Positions 33,616-42,545 of a stretch of 53,702 nucleotides of DNA are shown in pieces. The position numbers and the translations under genes were made by a program. Where the stretch lies: the NCBI GenBank assembly GCA_050480705.1, contig JBJHAX010000014.1, positions 1 to 53,702 of the forward strand, in the 5' to 3' direction. The DNA is from JBJHAX01 sp050480705. GTDB taxonomy: Bacteria; Actinomycetota; Nitriliruptoria; Nitriliruptorales; Nitriliruptoraceae. Every line of letters begins with the position of its first letter. Position 1 is the stretch's first letter. The notes below the pieces were generated by a model. That model worked only from the letters and a program-made list of their open reading frames with translations. It had not been told where the DNA came from and did not search any database.

Positions 33616-34824
33616 TCAGCCCCGATCATCGCCAGGCACCTCGCGCACGAAGAGCCGACGGCTTCCGATCGCCGAGATGAGAACGGCGACGAGCGAGAGC
33701 GCGGCGGCCAGCGCCCACGCAGCACGGTAGCCGTGGGCCGTTGCGACCGCCCCGAACACCAACGGGCTCAGCGCACCACCGGTCAGCGCGCCCGGCGAGA
33801 CCGCTCCGGTGATGGCGCCGGGCGTGTCGCGATAGGCCCGGACCATCGCGAACCAGAAGACACCGTGGAAGCCCCAGGTACCGGCCAGGGCGAGCACCAC
33901 GCCGACGGCCATGATGCCCGGCGTGCCGGTCGAAAGCAGGGCGTGCCCGACGAAGCCGACGAGTTGGCCCACCATGAACAACTGGATCGGGCGCCGGGGC
34001 ATTCGGTCTGCGAGCCATCCGGCGCCCATGCGCGTGAGAATCGTCGCGACACTGGCGACCGCGAGCAGCGTGCCGGCAAGTGTGGGCGACGCTCCTGCTG
34101 CCACGGCGCCTGCGACGTAGAACGCCGGGACGACGGCCGAACTCGCGGTACCGAACCCGAGCCCGATCGCGAGCAGGACGATCAGCCCCCGATCACGCAA
34201 CCGTTCCTTGGCCGCGGTCCGGCTGGTCCGTCGGACACGGCTCGGCGGCGCTCCGACGGACACGGTGACCACGATGCACGCGAGCCCGCCGAGCGCGAAC
34301 GCCCACCGCCACCCGACGGTGAGCGCGATCAGCGGAACCGCGAGTCCCGCGAGCATCGTCGCGATCGGCGGCGCAGACTGCTTGAAGCCGAATGCGGTAC
34401 CCAGCCGTCCCGACGGCACGCTGTTGACGAGCATCCGGTTCGCACCCGGGTCCGCGAGTGCCATCGCGGCGCCGGACAGCGCGAGCCAGATCGCGAGGGT
34501 GACCCAGTCGCGCGCGACGAACGCGACACCCAGGCACGACACCGCAGCGATCAGTGCCCCCAGCCGCAGCGACCGTGCGGCCCCGAGGCGATCGACGAGC
34601 CGGCCCGCGTAGCCGACCATCGGGATGCTGGCGAGCCGTTGCAGGCTCACCGCGGTTCCCAGGCCGAGTGCGCCGAACCGCAACTCCTCGGTCAGTTGGA
34701 CCGCGAGTGCGCCGGTGAGGAACATGGGAAGCAGGCACACCGTCAGCCCGGCGCCGCCGATCAGTGTCGCTCGAACGGGCGAGAAGGCGGGAGGAGTTGG
34801 TTGTGGTTGGTCGGGCGTGGTCAC
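33616..34824 (-). CDS. Major facilitator superfamily transporter
   Basis: The 402-aa membrane protein has about 12 hydrophobic segments, the MFS loop GRLVDRLGAARSLRLG and the block GTAFGFKQSAPPIATMLAG-GWRWAF shared with the MFS genes at 10303 and 39505. GTG 34824 overlaps the epimerase stop by 4 bp (GTGA). It is the last gene of the IclR-headed operon and probably takes up that pathway's substrate. Ligand unknown. Confidence 0.93.
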   Translation of the reverse strand: MTTPDQPQPTPPAFSPVRATLIGGAGLTVCLLPMFLTGALAVQLTEELRFGALGLGTAVSLQRLASIPMVGYAGRLVDRLGAARSLRLGALIAAVSCLGVAFVARDWVTLAIWLALSGAAMALADPGANRMLVNSVPSGRLGTAFGFKQSAPPIATMLAGLAVPLIALTVGWRWAFALGGLACIVVTVSVGAPPSRVRRTSRTAAKERLRDRGLIVLLAIGLGFGTASSAVVPAFYVAGAVAAGASPTLAGTLLAVASVATILTRMGAGWLADRMPRRPIQLFMVGQLVGFVGHALLSTGTPGIMAVGVVLALAGTWGFHGVFWFAMVRAYRDTPGAITGAVSPGALTGGALSPLVFGAVATAHGYRAAWALAAALSLVAVLISAIGSRRLFVREVPGDDRG

Positions 34825-35786
34825 GTCCCGTCGTCGGCCGCATCGATCGGATCCAACCCGGCAGAGACGCGGTAGCGGTTGACCGATCGAAGGATGCCGT
34901 CTTCCATCGAAGACTGCGGCGACCAGCCCAGCTCCTCGCGGATCCGCCGATCGTCGAGTCCGGTCGGATAGCCCTGAGGCTCGCCGACGAGTTCGAGATC
35001 TGCATCCGGCAGCAGGCGGCGTACGTGGTCGACCGCCTCACGCTTCCAGCGCGACGTTCCCTGGGTGTTGAAGACGCGGGCGCCATCCGGTGGCGCCGTG
35101 ACGGCTTTCGCCAGCGCCGCGCTCGCGTCCTCGACGTAGAGCCACGGCACCAGGGCATCACCACCCTGGACTCGTCCGGGCTGCCCGAGCGCGGGCTTTC
35201 CCAGGAGCTCGTGGACCCACGATCCACGGCCGCGCGAGCGTCCGTAGCCGAAGGCGAACCCGACGCGGATACCGGTGCTCGGTAGCCCGAGGCGTTCGTG
35301 GTACAGCCTCGCCTGCGCCTCGTTGGTGCTCTTGTAGAGGCCGTAGAACGTCGTCGGCGCGTGCGGCGCATCGTCGGGGATCGTCGCATCAGAGGCGACG
35401 TAGCCGAACACTGAGATCGAACTCGTCCAGACGATGTGCTCGATGTCGAGCGCTCCGGCCACCTCGAAGACCGACGCCGTGCCGACGAGGTTGACCGCCG
35501 CGGCGTAGGCGGGCCCGGCCTCACAGCCGTCGCTGAGCAGCCCGGCCGTGTGCACGATCGAGGTGACGCCGTGCCGGCGGCAGATGTCCACCAGGCCCGG
35601 CACGTTGGCGACGTCGGCGAAGTACGCCGGCGGCACCGCATCCGCACCGAGATCCGTTCCGACGATGTCGCGCAGCAGTTCATCGCCGCGAACGTCGGTG
35701 ACGACGACGTCGTGACCGTCCCGGACGAGATCTCGTGCCAGATAGCTGCCGATGAAGCCGCACCCTCCGGTGATCAGCACCGTCAT
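34821..35786 (-). CDS. NAD-dependent epimerase/dehydratase (extended SDR)
   Basis: The 321-aa product begins VLITGGCGFIGSYLARDL (GxxGxxG) and has the extended-SDR catalytic Ser in VWTSSISVFGY and Tyr-Lys in YGLYKSTNE. Members act on nucleotide sugars, sugar acids or small hydroxy ketones (for example uronate dehydrogenase, D-erythronate-type denD). The neighbours (cyclase, FAH hydrolase) suggest a small acid rather than a cell-wall sugar. ATG 35786 overlaps the cyclase stop by 4 bp. Confidence 0.92.
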   Translation of the reverse strand: MTVLITGGCGFIGSYLARDLVRDGHDVVVTDVRGDELLRDIVGTDLGADAVPPAYFADVANVPGLVDICRRHGVTSIVHTAGLLSDGCEAGPAYAAAVNLVGTASVFEVAGALDIEHIVWTSSISVFGYVASDATIPDDAPHAPTTFYGLYKSTNEAQARLYHERLGLPSTGIRVGFAFGYGRSRGRGSWVHELLGKPALGQPGRVQGGDALVPWLYVEDASAALAKAVTAPPDGARVFNTQGTSRWKREAVDHVRRLLPDADLELVGEPQGYPTGLDDRRIREELGWSPQSSMEDGILRSVNRYRVSAGLDPIDAADDGT

Positions 35787-36475
35787 GTGAGCACCCCCTC
35801 GAGCACCACCGCACGCACCGGGCTCGCCTCGGCTCCCTGCAGCGACAGTGGCAGGGCGACCAGGAAGACCCGGGGTTGGGTGATCGCCGAGAGGTTCGCG
35901 ACGTAGCCCATCGTCACGACGTCGTTCTCGCAGAAGTAGCGGGTCGTGTAGTACCGGCCCGGCGCGTCATCTGGGTCCTTGGTGTGCGCGAAGTCCATGC
36001 CGACCACCGGGAAGCGCTTGGCTGCACACCACTCCAGCGCGGCGACGCTCATGTAGGGAGAGCCGTCCACGTAGTTCGGCTGCCCGTAGTTGTCGGTCCA
36101 GTCGGTTCGGATCAACAGCCGGTCACCCGGTTGATACTCCTCCGGGAGCGCCTGCTCGAGATCCGCGACCTCGATCGGTGCGTCCTCGCCGACCGACCGC
36201 ACGTCGGCGACCACCGCGGGACCCGCGAAGGTCTCGAGCGGCAGGTCGGCGATCTGGGGCCCGTCCTTGACGAAATGCTCAGGTGCATCCACGTGGGTGC
36301 CATGGTGAAGACGGGCGTGCAACGCCCGCACGAGCTGTCCGGCGCCCTCGGCGGCGTCGTGATCCTTGATCAGCTCAAGCGACAACTGGACGTCGCGGAC
36401 ACCCGCTGGGGTGTGCATGGTGTAGTCCGACGTCAGCGGGATGCTGATGTCGACGATCCGGAAGCCTTCGGTCAT
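35783..36475 (-). CDS. Cyclase-family metal-dependent hydrolase (KynB-like)
   Basis: The 230-aa product has the family metal motif HHGTHVDAPEH at residues 57-67 and a second conserved block VVGMDFAHTKDPDD. Related enzymes hydrolyse amide or lactone-type bonds (formylkynurenine, isatin). ATG 36475 is set by GGAGGAGAGG about 8 nt upstream. It lies between the FAH-family and epimerase genes; a lactone or ring-opening step is plausible. Substrate unknown. Confidence 0.92.
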   Translation of the reverse strand: MTEGFRIVDISIPLTSDYTMHTPAGVRDVQLSLELIKDHDAAEGAGQLVRALHARLHHGTHVDAPEHFVKDGPQIADLPLETFAGPAVVADVRSVGEDAPIEVADLEQALPEEYQPGDRLLIRTDWTDNYGQPNYVDGSPYMSVAALEWCAAKRFPVVGMDFAHTKDPDDAPGRYYTTRYFCENDVVTMGYVANLSAITQPRVFLVALPLSLQGAEASPVRAVVLEGVLT

Positions 36476-36520
36476 GATCGTGCCTCTCCTCCCCCAATTC
36501 ACATGGGCTCAGTCGTCTGC

Positions 36521-37432
36521 TCAACCGGCGTTCGGGTCGAAGACCGGAACCTCGCCGCTTCCGTCCACCACGTGGTTGGAGAGCGTTCCGATGCCCTCGA
36601 CGTGGCACTCGACGACGTCGCCGGGCTGCAGCCACACCGGGGGGTTGCGGAAGCAGCCGACACCGGCGGGCGTTCCCGTGAGGAAGACGTCGCCGGGATT
36701 GAGCGTCATCACGTACGAGGCGAACGCCACGAGGTACGGGATCGGAAAGATCAGGTACGCGGTCGACGACTGCTGCATGACCTCACCGTTGACGGTGAGC
36801 GAGAGATCGATCGCGGCAGGGTCGGGCAGTTCGTCCTGTGTCGTAAGGAACGGGCCCATCGGGCAGAAGGTGTCGAAGTTCTTGCCGAGCGTGAGCTGCT
36901 CGTCGGCGAACTGGACGTCGCGAGCACTGACGTCGTTGAGGATCGTGTAGCCGGCGACGTAGTCCATCGCGGATTCGACGGAGACCTTGCGCGCCGTTTG
37001 TCCGATCACGACGCCGAGTTCGATCTCGTAGTCGAGGTTCTCGGTGATCGTCGGCCGCACGATGGCGTCACCCGACCCGATCACCGTGCTGTCGAACTTG
37101 GTGAACAGCTTCGGCCATTTCGGCAGCTTGATGTCTCCCTCGTCGAGATGGTCGCGGTAGTTGCGCCCGATCGCGAGGATCTTGCCGGCGTTGGCGAGCG
37201 GTGCATGGAGCTTGACGTCGGCCAGGGCGAACCGCGGTTCAGCATCCGGTATCGGCTGGGAGAGCAGCTCGGTGACCCACGCCGTTCCGGGGCCCGCGAG
37301 CAGGTCTTTGATGTCGGATGGCGCGTCACGGTCGATCATGGCCGCCCGGCGGGGGATGTCGATCACGTGGTCGTCGGCGACAACACCCCACGACGCATCG
37401 TTGGACGCGGTCGAAAAACTCGCCAGCTTCAT
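36521..37432 (-). CDS. Fumarylacetoacetate hydrolase family protein
   Basis: The 303-aa product has a 60-residue N-terminal cap and the FAH core: KILAIGRNYRDHLDEG, then YEIELGVVIGQTARKVS with the metal-binding Glu residues, and NDVSARDVQ. Members hydrolyse, decarboxylate or hydrate 2-keto-enol acids. AGGAGA precedes ATG 37432. It is the second gene of the IclR operon, 40 nt after the regulator, a common arrangement for sugar-acid and aromatic-acid pathways. Confidence 0.94.
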   Translation of the reverse strand: MKLASFSTASNDASWGVVADDHVIDIPRRAAMIDRDAPSDIKDLLAGPGTAWVTELLSQPIPDAEPRFALADVKLHAPLANAGKILAIGRNYRDHLDEGDIKLPKWPKLFTKFDSTVIGSGDAIVRPTITENLDYEIELGVVIGQTARKVSVESAMDYVAGYTILNDVSARDVQFADEQLTLGKNFDTFCPMGPFLTTQDELPDPAAIDLSLTVNGEVMQQSSTAYLIFPIPYLVAFASYVMTLNPGDVFLTGTPAGVGCFRNPPVWLQPGDVVECHVEGIGTLSNHVVDGSGEVPVFDPNAG

Positions 37433-37472
37433 CGTGCTCTCCTGTCTGAAGGGATCTGAACTAGGTCGTGTA

Positions 37473-38291
37473 CTACGCCGTGCCTGCGGTTGCGTGAGGG
37501 GTCAACAGCCGGTCGATCTCCCTGGCGGCCGCTTCGAGCGCGTCGCGAATTCGTGCTTCCTCGTACGCCGTCAGCAGGCCGTTCGGCAGCGCGACGCTGA
37601 CCGCGAGCGGCTCGGGGGCCGACAGGGCCACGCGGATGCCGACGGCGGCGACACCTTCGGCTGCCTCCTCGCGCGACACCGAGTAGCCCTGTCTGCGGAT
37701 GTGCTCGAGTTCCTCGCGGAGTCGTACGAGATCGCGGATGGTTCCCGGACCCGAGCGTGGCAGGGCGCCGTCGTCAGCGATGAGCGCGCGCATCACCGAT
37801 TCACGCTCAGGCTCGGACATCGTGGCGAGCAGCGCCTTGCCCATCGCCGACGCATGGACGTCGCGCAGGTCACCGGGCGAGGCGACGACGCGCAGGCGCG
37901 TGCTGCTCTCGGCGACCGTGAGGTACAGCACCTTGTTGGCGCGCAGCGTCCCCAGCTGCGCGGTGTGCCCCGTCGTCGCGGCCACGCTGCGCACCACGGG
38001 CACGAGTGCCTGCGCGAGGTCGGCCACCGCGAGGCGGGAACCGATCTGGAAGGCGACCACGCCGACGTGGTAGCGCCGGGACACGGGATCGAGCACCACG
38101 AATCCCTCGGCTGCGAGCGTGGCCATCAGCCGTGAGATCGTCGATTTCGCCACGCCCAGTCGTCGCGCCGTCTCGCTGACGCTGATGCCCTCACCCGGCT
38201 CGGACTCGAGGAACATCCTCATGACCTGCAACGCGCGCTGCACGGAGGCAACCGAACGTGATTGCCCCTCGGCGAACGTCGAGCCCGTCAT
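37473..38291 (-). CDS. IclR-family transcriptional regulator
   Basis: The 272-aa product has an N-terminal winged helix (residues 13-70) with ISVSETARRLGVAKSTISRLMATL and a C-terminal effector domain with GKALLATMSEPERE and the REEAAEGVAAVGIRV block. IclR proteins respond to small organic acids. The gene starts the operon FAH - cyclase - epimerase - MFS and is divergent from the beta-hydroxyacid dehydrogenase operon, so it likely controls one or both. Candidate sites are the GATGC/GCATC cluster at 38365-38422. Confidence 0.95.
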   Translation of the reverse strand: MTGSTFAEGQSRSVASVQRALQVMRMFLESEPGEGISVSETARRLGVAKSTISRLMATLAAEGFVVLDPVSRRYHVGVVAFQIGSRLAVADLAQALVPVVRSVAATTGHTAQLGTLRANKVLYLTVAESSTRLRVVASPGDLRDVHASAMGKALLATMSEPERESVMRALIADDGALPRSGPGTIRDLVRLREELEHIRRQGYSVSREEAAEGVAAVGIRVALSAPEPLAVSVALPNGLLTAYEEARIRDALEAAAREIDRLLTPHATAGTA

Positions 38292-38342
38292 GGCAACGAT
38301 CCTAGCGCGGGCGCGTATCGAACCGAGTAGTGTTTGCTGAGA

Positions 38343-38354
38343 TTAACCGGTTTC
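38343..38354. promoter_or_regulatory. LacI-type-like palindrome TTAACCGGTTTC
   Basis: It matches GNAANCGNTTNC except for the first base. It lies 52 nt upstream of the IclR start and 158 nt upstream of the divergent dehydrogenase. No clear -35/-10 pair flanks it. Confidence 0.45.
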
Positions 38355-38364
38355 TTGTAGCGAC

Positions 38365-38422
38365 GCATCGCTTTGATGCCGAGAGCGGAACACCGATGCT
38401 GATAGAGGAACATGCTAGCATC
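38365..38422. repeat. Cluster of GATGC/GCATC inverted half-sites in the IclR-dehydrogenase gap
   Basis: GCATC (38365-38369) and GATGC (38375-38379) form a dyad with 5-nt loop. GATGCT (38395-38400) and AGCATC (38417-38422) form a second dyad. The second contains the perfect palindrome ATGCTAGCAT (38412-38421). These are candidate IclR binding sites between the divergent operons. Confidence 0.45.
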
Positions 38423-38511
38423 ACCTGGAACTGACCACGCCGGCACCGCCCCGCTCTCGGGCGCGACGGAACGCGGGGCGGCTCCCATCACACGAGCAGC
38501 AGGAGACTGAG

Positions 38512-39405
38512 ATGATTCGCGAATCCGTCGGGGTCGTCGGCCTCGGCATGATGGGCGGCCGGGTGGCCGGCTACCTCGCCAGTCAGAGCGTGACGACCTA
38601 CGGCTACGACGCCTCACCGGACGTGCAGCCGCGCCCCGGCGTCGAGCGCTGTGGCACGATCGACGAACTCGCCGCCAACGCGTCGGTCGTCCTGCTCAGC
38701 CTGCCCGATGCTGACGCGGTCCTCGACTGCGTCCGCTCGATCGTCGCCGCGCCCCAACGCGCCACCGAGGTCGTCATCGACCTGTCGACGATCGGCGTGG
38801 TCGGCGCGCAGACAGCAAGCAAGGAGTTGGCAGGCGTCGGCATCGGCTACGTCGACTCGCCCGTGAGCGGGTCGATCACCGGCGCCGAGTCAGGCGGGCT
38901 GATCCTGATGGTCGGCGGGCCCGAGGAAACCGTCGAGCGTGTCCGTCCCGTGCTGGAGTGCATCGGCAAGCACATCAGTCACGTCGGACACGGCCCCGGC
39001 ATGGGCCAGATCATGAAGTTGATCAACAACGCCATCAGCGGAACCACGCTCGCGGTGGCCAGCGAGGCACTGGCGGTCGGCTGCGAGCTCGGCCTCGACC
39101 TGCCACAGATGCTCGACGTGATCAACGCCTCCACGGGGCGCTCGATGACGACCGAGCAGAAGTTCCCCGACCAGATCCTCAGCGGCGCCTACGCGCACGG
39201 CGGGCCCGGCTACCACTTCCAGAAGGACATCGGGCTGTTCCTGCACGCGGCGCGTGAAGTCGATCTGCCTCACAGCGTCGCGGAGGCGGCATCCGACCTG
39301 TGGGACGAGTTCGCGACCGAGTGGCCGGCCGCCGACCAGACCGAGATCTTCCCGTACCTGCGTGGCGAGCAGCGCATCTCCAAGGCCCCCGACCGTGATA
39401 CGTAG
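38512..39405 (+). CDS. Beta-hydroxyacid dehydrogenase (HIBADH/tartronate-semialdehyde reductase family)
   Basis: The 297-aa product shows VGVVGLGMMGGRVAGYL (NAD(P) motif), DSPVSGSITGAESGGLILMVGG (substrate loop) and the catalytic-lysine helix GQIMKLINNAISG, followed by DVINASTGRSM. It is a paralogue of the gene at 22227-23123. AGGAGA precedes ATG 38512. It opens a plus-strand unit with an MFS transporter and a ThDP enzyme, repeating the ThDP plus hydroxyacid-dehydrogenase pairing seen in the other operon. Confidence 0.94.
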   Translation: MIRESVGVVGLGMMGGRVAGYLASQSVTTYGYDASPDVQPRPGVERCGTIDELAANASVVLLSLPDADAVLDCVRSIVAAPQRATEVVIDLSTIGVVGAQTASKELAGVGIGYVDSPVSGSITGAESGGLILMVGGPEETVERVRPVLECIGKHISHVGHGPGMGQIMKLINNAISGTTLAVASEALAVGCELGLDLPQMLDVINASTGRSMTTEQKFPDQILSGAYAHGGPGYHFQKDIGLFLHAAREVDLPHSVAEAASDLWDEFATEWPAADQTEIFPYLRGEQRISKAPDRDT

Positions 39406-39504
39406 CGTTGAGCACTCCCCCGCCGCAGACCGCACCGAAGCCGCGGTGATCGACCGAGGCGGCGCGTTGCGGACGAGTTCGTTCGGTGCGGTGACCCGTT
39501 GTCG

Positions 39505-40755
39505 ATGACCTCCAGGTCGCAGGACGCGGTCGCAACCCACGGGATCCGCACGACGGCCATCGCCAGTGGCGCGGCGGCGCTGGGCACGCTGCCGGGCTTC
39601 CTCACGGGAACGCTCGCGAACTTCATGCGCACCGATTTCGCGTTCTCCCAGGCAGAACTCGGCATGGCGATCGCGGCCTTCTTCGCCGCGTCCGCCCTCA
39701 CGGCACTGCCCGGAGGGCAACTCACCGAACGCATCGGAGCGCGCATCTCGCTCGCCGGCAGCGTCGCCGTCACCGCCGCGGCGTCGCTGGGCATCGGGCT
39801 GCTTGCACGTTCCTACGGCAGCCTGATCGTTCTGCTCGTCGTCGCCGGCTGCGCGAACGGGGTGATGCAGCCCGCCGCGAACCTGGCCCTGGCGCGAGGG
39901 GTGCCGGCGGGACGTCTCGGCACCGCATTCGGTGTCAAGCAGAGCGCCCTGCCGGCGGCAACGCTGCTGGCCGGCGCAGCAGTCCCGCTCGTCGCACTGA
40001 CCGTTGGCTGGAAGTGGGCGTTCCTCGGCGTGAGTGCACTGGCCGTGGTCGTGACCGCCTCGACATCCCGTCTCGCGAGGCACACGACGACCCGGCGTTC
40101 AGCGTCGTCGCGTCCCGATCTCGACACGCCCCGGCTGCAGATGGTGATCCTGGCGACGACCGCGGGCTTCGCGGCGGCGATCGCGACCGCACTCGCCTCG
40201 TTCTACGTCGAGTCCGGCGTCGATGCCGGTGTTGCACCCGGGACCGCGGGCGGTCTGCTCGTGCTGGGCAGTGCTTCGGTCATCGCGGTGCGGCTGTCGA
40301 TCGGATGGTCCGCCGACCGGGTCTCGCGTGACCACCTTCGGACGGTCTCGGTGATGCTCGCGATCGGCGCGGTCGGACTCTTCGGACTGGGCTACTCGAC
40401 CATCACCGTCGTCCTGCTCGGTGCCACGATGATCGCGTTCTCCCTCGGATGGGGCTGGCCAGGCCTGTTCAACTTCGCAATCGTGCAACTCAACCCACGC
40501 GCCCCTGCGAAGGCGACGGCGATCACCCAGACCGGAGTGTTCGTCGGTGGCATTCTCGGCCCGGCCGTGTTCGGCACGATCGTCGAACACGCCTCGTTCC
40601 GCGCAGCGTGGACGATGTGCGCCGTCGTCTACGTCGTCATCGCCGCATCGCTCGGTGCGACCCGCCGGAGCCTCGCTCGTCACGCAGGTGCAAGCACAAC
40701 CAGACCATCGACAGCGACGCCGGACCACGAATCCCAACAGGAGGACACGTCGTGA
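39505..40755 (+). CDS. Major facilitator superfamily transporter
   Basis: The 416-aa membrane protein has about 12 hydrophobic segments and the shared block GTAFGVKQSALPAATLLAG-GWKWAF, making it a paralogue of the MFS genes at 10303 and 33616. ATG 39505 is given; a TTG two codons earlier is in frame and the ribosome site is weak. The last 30 residues are polar and likely cytoplasmic. Its stop overlaps the GTG of the ThDP gene by 4 bp, so transport and ThDP chemistry are coupled. Confidence 0.92.
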   Translation: MTSRSQDAVATHGIRTTAIASGAAALGTLPGFLTGTLANFMRTDFAFSQAELGMAIAAFFAASALTALPGGQLTERIGARISLAGSVAVTAAASLGIGLLARSYGSLIVLLVVAGCANGVMQPAANLALARGVPAGRLGTAFGVKQSALPAATLLAGAAVPLVALTVGWKWAFLGVSALAVVVTASTSRLARHTTTRRSASSRPDLDTPRLQMVILATTAGFAAAIATALASFYVESGVDAGVAPGTAGGLLVLGSASVIAVRLSIGWSADRVSRDHLRTVSVMLAIGAVGLFGLGYSTITVVLLGATMIAFSLGWGWPGLFNFAIVQLNPRAPAKATAITQTGVFVGGILGPAVFGTIVEHASFRAAWTMCAVVYVVIAASLGATRRSLARHAGASTTRPSTATPDHESQQEDTS

Positions 40756-42407
40756 AGGTCTACGAGGCGATGACGCGGGCGTTCAGGGAAGAAGGGGTCG
40801 AGGACCTCTTCGCCCTCATGGGTGACGCCAACATGCACTGGTGCATCGCGATGGCGCAGGCCGGAACGCGTGTCATCCACGCCAACCACGAAGCAGCTGC
40901 GATCGCGATGGCCGACGGCTACCACCGCGCTTCGGGCAGGATCGGCGTCGCCTCGGTGACCAGCGGCCCCGGAACCGCACAGATCGCGATCTCGCTGACG
41001 GCGGCGGTGCGCGCAGGCGTGCCGATGGTCGTCATGGCGGGCGACACTCCCCAGCGCGCCGCCTACCACCTCCAGCAGTTCGACGTGGCAACGTTCGTCG
41101 CCTCGACGGGCGCGGGCCTCGAACGGGTCACCTACGTCGATGCGACGCCCGACGCGATACAACGTGCGTTCACGCGCGCCCGGTTCGAGCGCCGCCCCAT
41201 CATCCTGTCCATCCCCTACGACCTGCAGGACGACGAGTACCCCTGGGACTGGTTCTACCGGCCCTCGTCCGAGTTCGCGGTCACCCAGCAGCGCGTCCTG
41301 CCCGACCCGGCCGTGATCGGCAGCGCCGCCGACCTGATCGCGAACTCAGAACGCGTCGTGGTTCTCGCGGGCGCCGGCGCCGTCGCCGCCGACGCACGCG
41401 ACGTGATCCTCACGCTGGCGCAGCACACGGGCGCGATTCTCGCCTCGAGCCTCAAGGCGAAGGGAATCTTCGAAGGTGAAGCCTTCGATGCCGGCATCGC
41501 CGGATCGTTCGCCTCCACGACCGCACGCGAGTTGTTCGCCGACGCCGACCTGGTGATCGCCGTCGGCGCGGGCCTGGGGCACTTCACCACCGAGGGCGGC
41601 TACCTGTTCCCGTCCGCCCAGATCGTGCAGATCGACACCGCGCCGCGGCCAATACACGAGGGTCTGCCGGTCGCCGATCTCCACATCCGCGGCGACGCGC
41701 GAACGACCGTGGAGGCGCTCGTCGAGGAACTGGGCGGGCAGGCCGCAACCACGGGCTGGCGTACCGACGAGACGCGCACGATGCTCGAGCAGGCGACGAA
41801 CAACGAACCGCCTGTCGACCTCGACGAAGGCACGATCGATCCGCGCGACGCGGCGCGCGCCATCGACGAGGCGGTCCCCAAGGACGCGATCGTCGTCGTG
41901 GGCGCCGGTCACATGTGGAACTTCGCGGTCGAGCATCTCACCGGCCGCCAACCCGTCGACTACGTGTTCACGATCGACTTCGGCCCGGTCGGCCTGGCAA
42001 TCGGCATCGCCATCGGTGCGGCCGTCGCCCGCCCCGACCGCACCGTGATCCTGTTCGAAGGAGACGGCGGGCTGCTGATGCACATCCAGGAGCTCGAGAC
42101 GATCGCGCGCCACGAGATCCCACTGGCGATCTACACCCTCAACGACGGCGCATACTCGGCAGAGGCGCACAAGCTGGTCGCGCGCGGCATGGACCCGAGC
42201 GAGGCCATCTTCGGCATGCGGCGGCTCGACGCGGCGAGCGAAGGTCTCGGCGTTCCCGCGACACGCATCGACGACGCGACCACCGACCTCGTCGGCGCGC
42301 TCGCCACCCCACCTCGCGACCAGCTGCCCCACCTGTTCGACCTGCACATTTCGCAGAACGTTCCGTCGACACAGTTCCGGCGCCTGCACTTCGGCGAGAC
42401 ACCTTGA
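40752..42407 (+). CDS. Thiamine-pyrophosphate enzyme (acetolactate synthase-like superfamily)
   Basis: The 551-aa product has the ThDP-activating Glu in HANHEAAAIAMADGYHR (about residue 47), VTSGPGTAQ, and the Mg/ThDP motif FEGDGGLLMHIQELETIA with NDGAY downstream. As in the other ThDP enzyme of the window the Glu is kept, unlike glyoxylate carboligase. GTG 40752 has GGAGGA about 8 nt upstream and overlaps the MFS stop (GTGA). The two ThDP enzymes are clearly different in sequence, so they likely serve different 2-oxoacids. Substrate unknown. Confidence 0.92.
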   Translation: MKVYEAMTRAFREEGVEDLFALMGDANMHWCIAMAQAGTRVIHANHEAAAIAMADGYHRASGRIGVASVTSGPGTAQIAISLTAAVRAGVPMVVMAGDTPQRAAYHLQQFDVATFVASTGAGLERVTYVDATPDAIQRAFTRARFERRPIILSIPYDLQDDEYPWDWFYRPSSEFAVTQQRVLPDPAVIGSAADLIANSERVVVLAGAGAVAADARDVILTLAQHTGAILASSLKAKGIFEGEAFDAGIAGSFASTTARELFADADLVIAVGAGLGHFTTEGGYLFPSAQIVQIDTAPRPIHEGLPVADLHIRGDARTTVEALVEELGGQAATTGWRTDETRTMLEQATNNEPPVDLDEGTIDPRDAARAIDEAVPKDAIVVVGAGHMWNFAVEHLTGRQPVDYVFTIDFGPVGLAIGIAIGAAVARPDRTVILFEGDGGLLMHIQELETIARHEIPLAIYTLNDGAYSAEAHKLVARGMDPSEAIFGMRRLDAASEGLGVPATRIDDATTDLVGALATPPRDQLPHLFDLHISQNVPSTQFRRLHFGETP

Positions 42408-42545
42408 CCTCACCCGGCACCAACCGTCCGCAACGACGGTGAGCGAAGGCGTTGCGCAGGTCGATCCCGCGCCGTCACCTGTGGCGTGTGGACCCTGACG
42501 ACGAAGGCCGCCGCGACGGCGGCGGACACGACGAAAGGATCCGCG

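Noticed and set aside
40752..42407. Acetolactate synthase for branched-chain amino acid synthesis
   Set aside because: There is no regulatory-subunit gene or ilv neighbour, and the gene is coupled to an MFS transporter in a catabolic setting.
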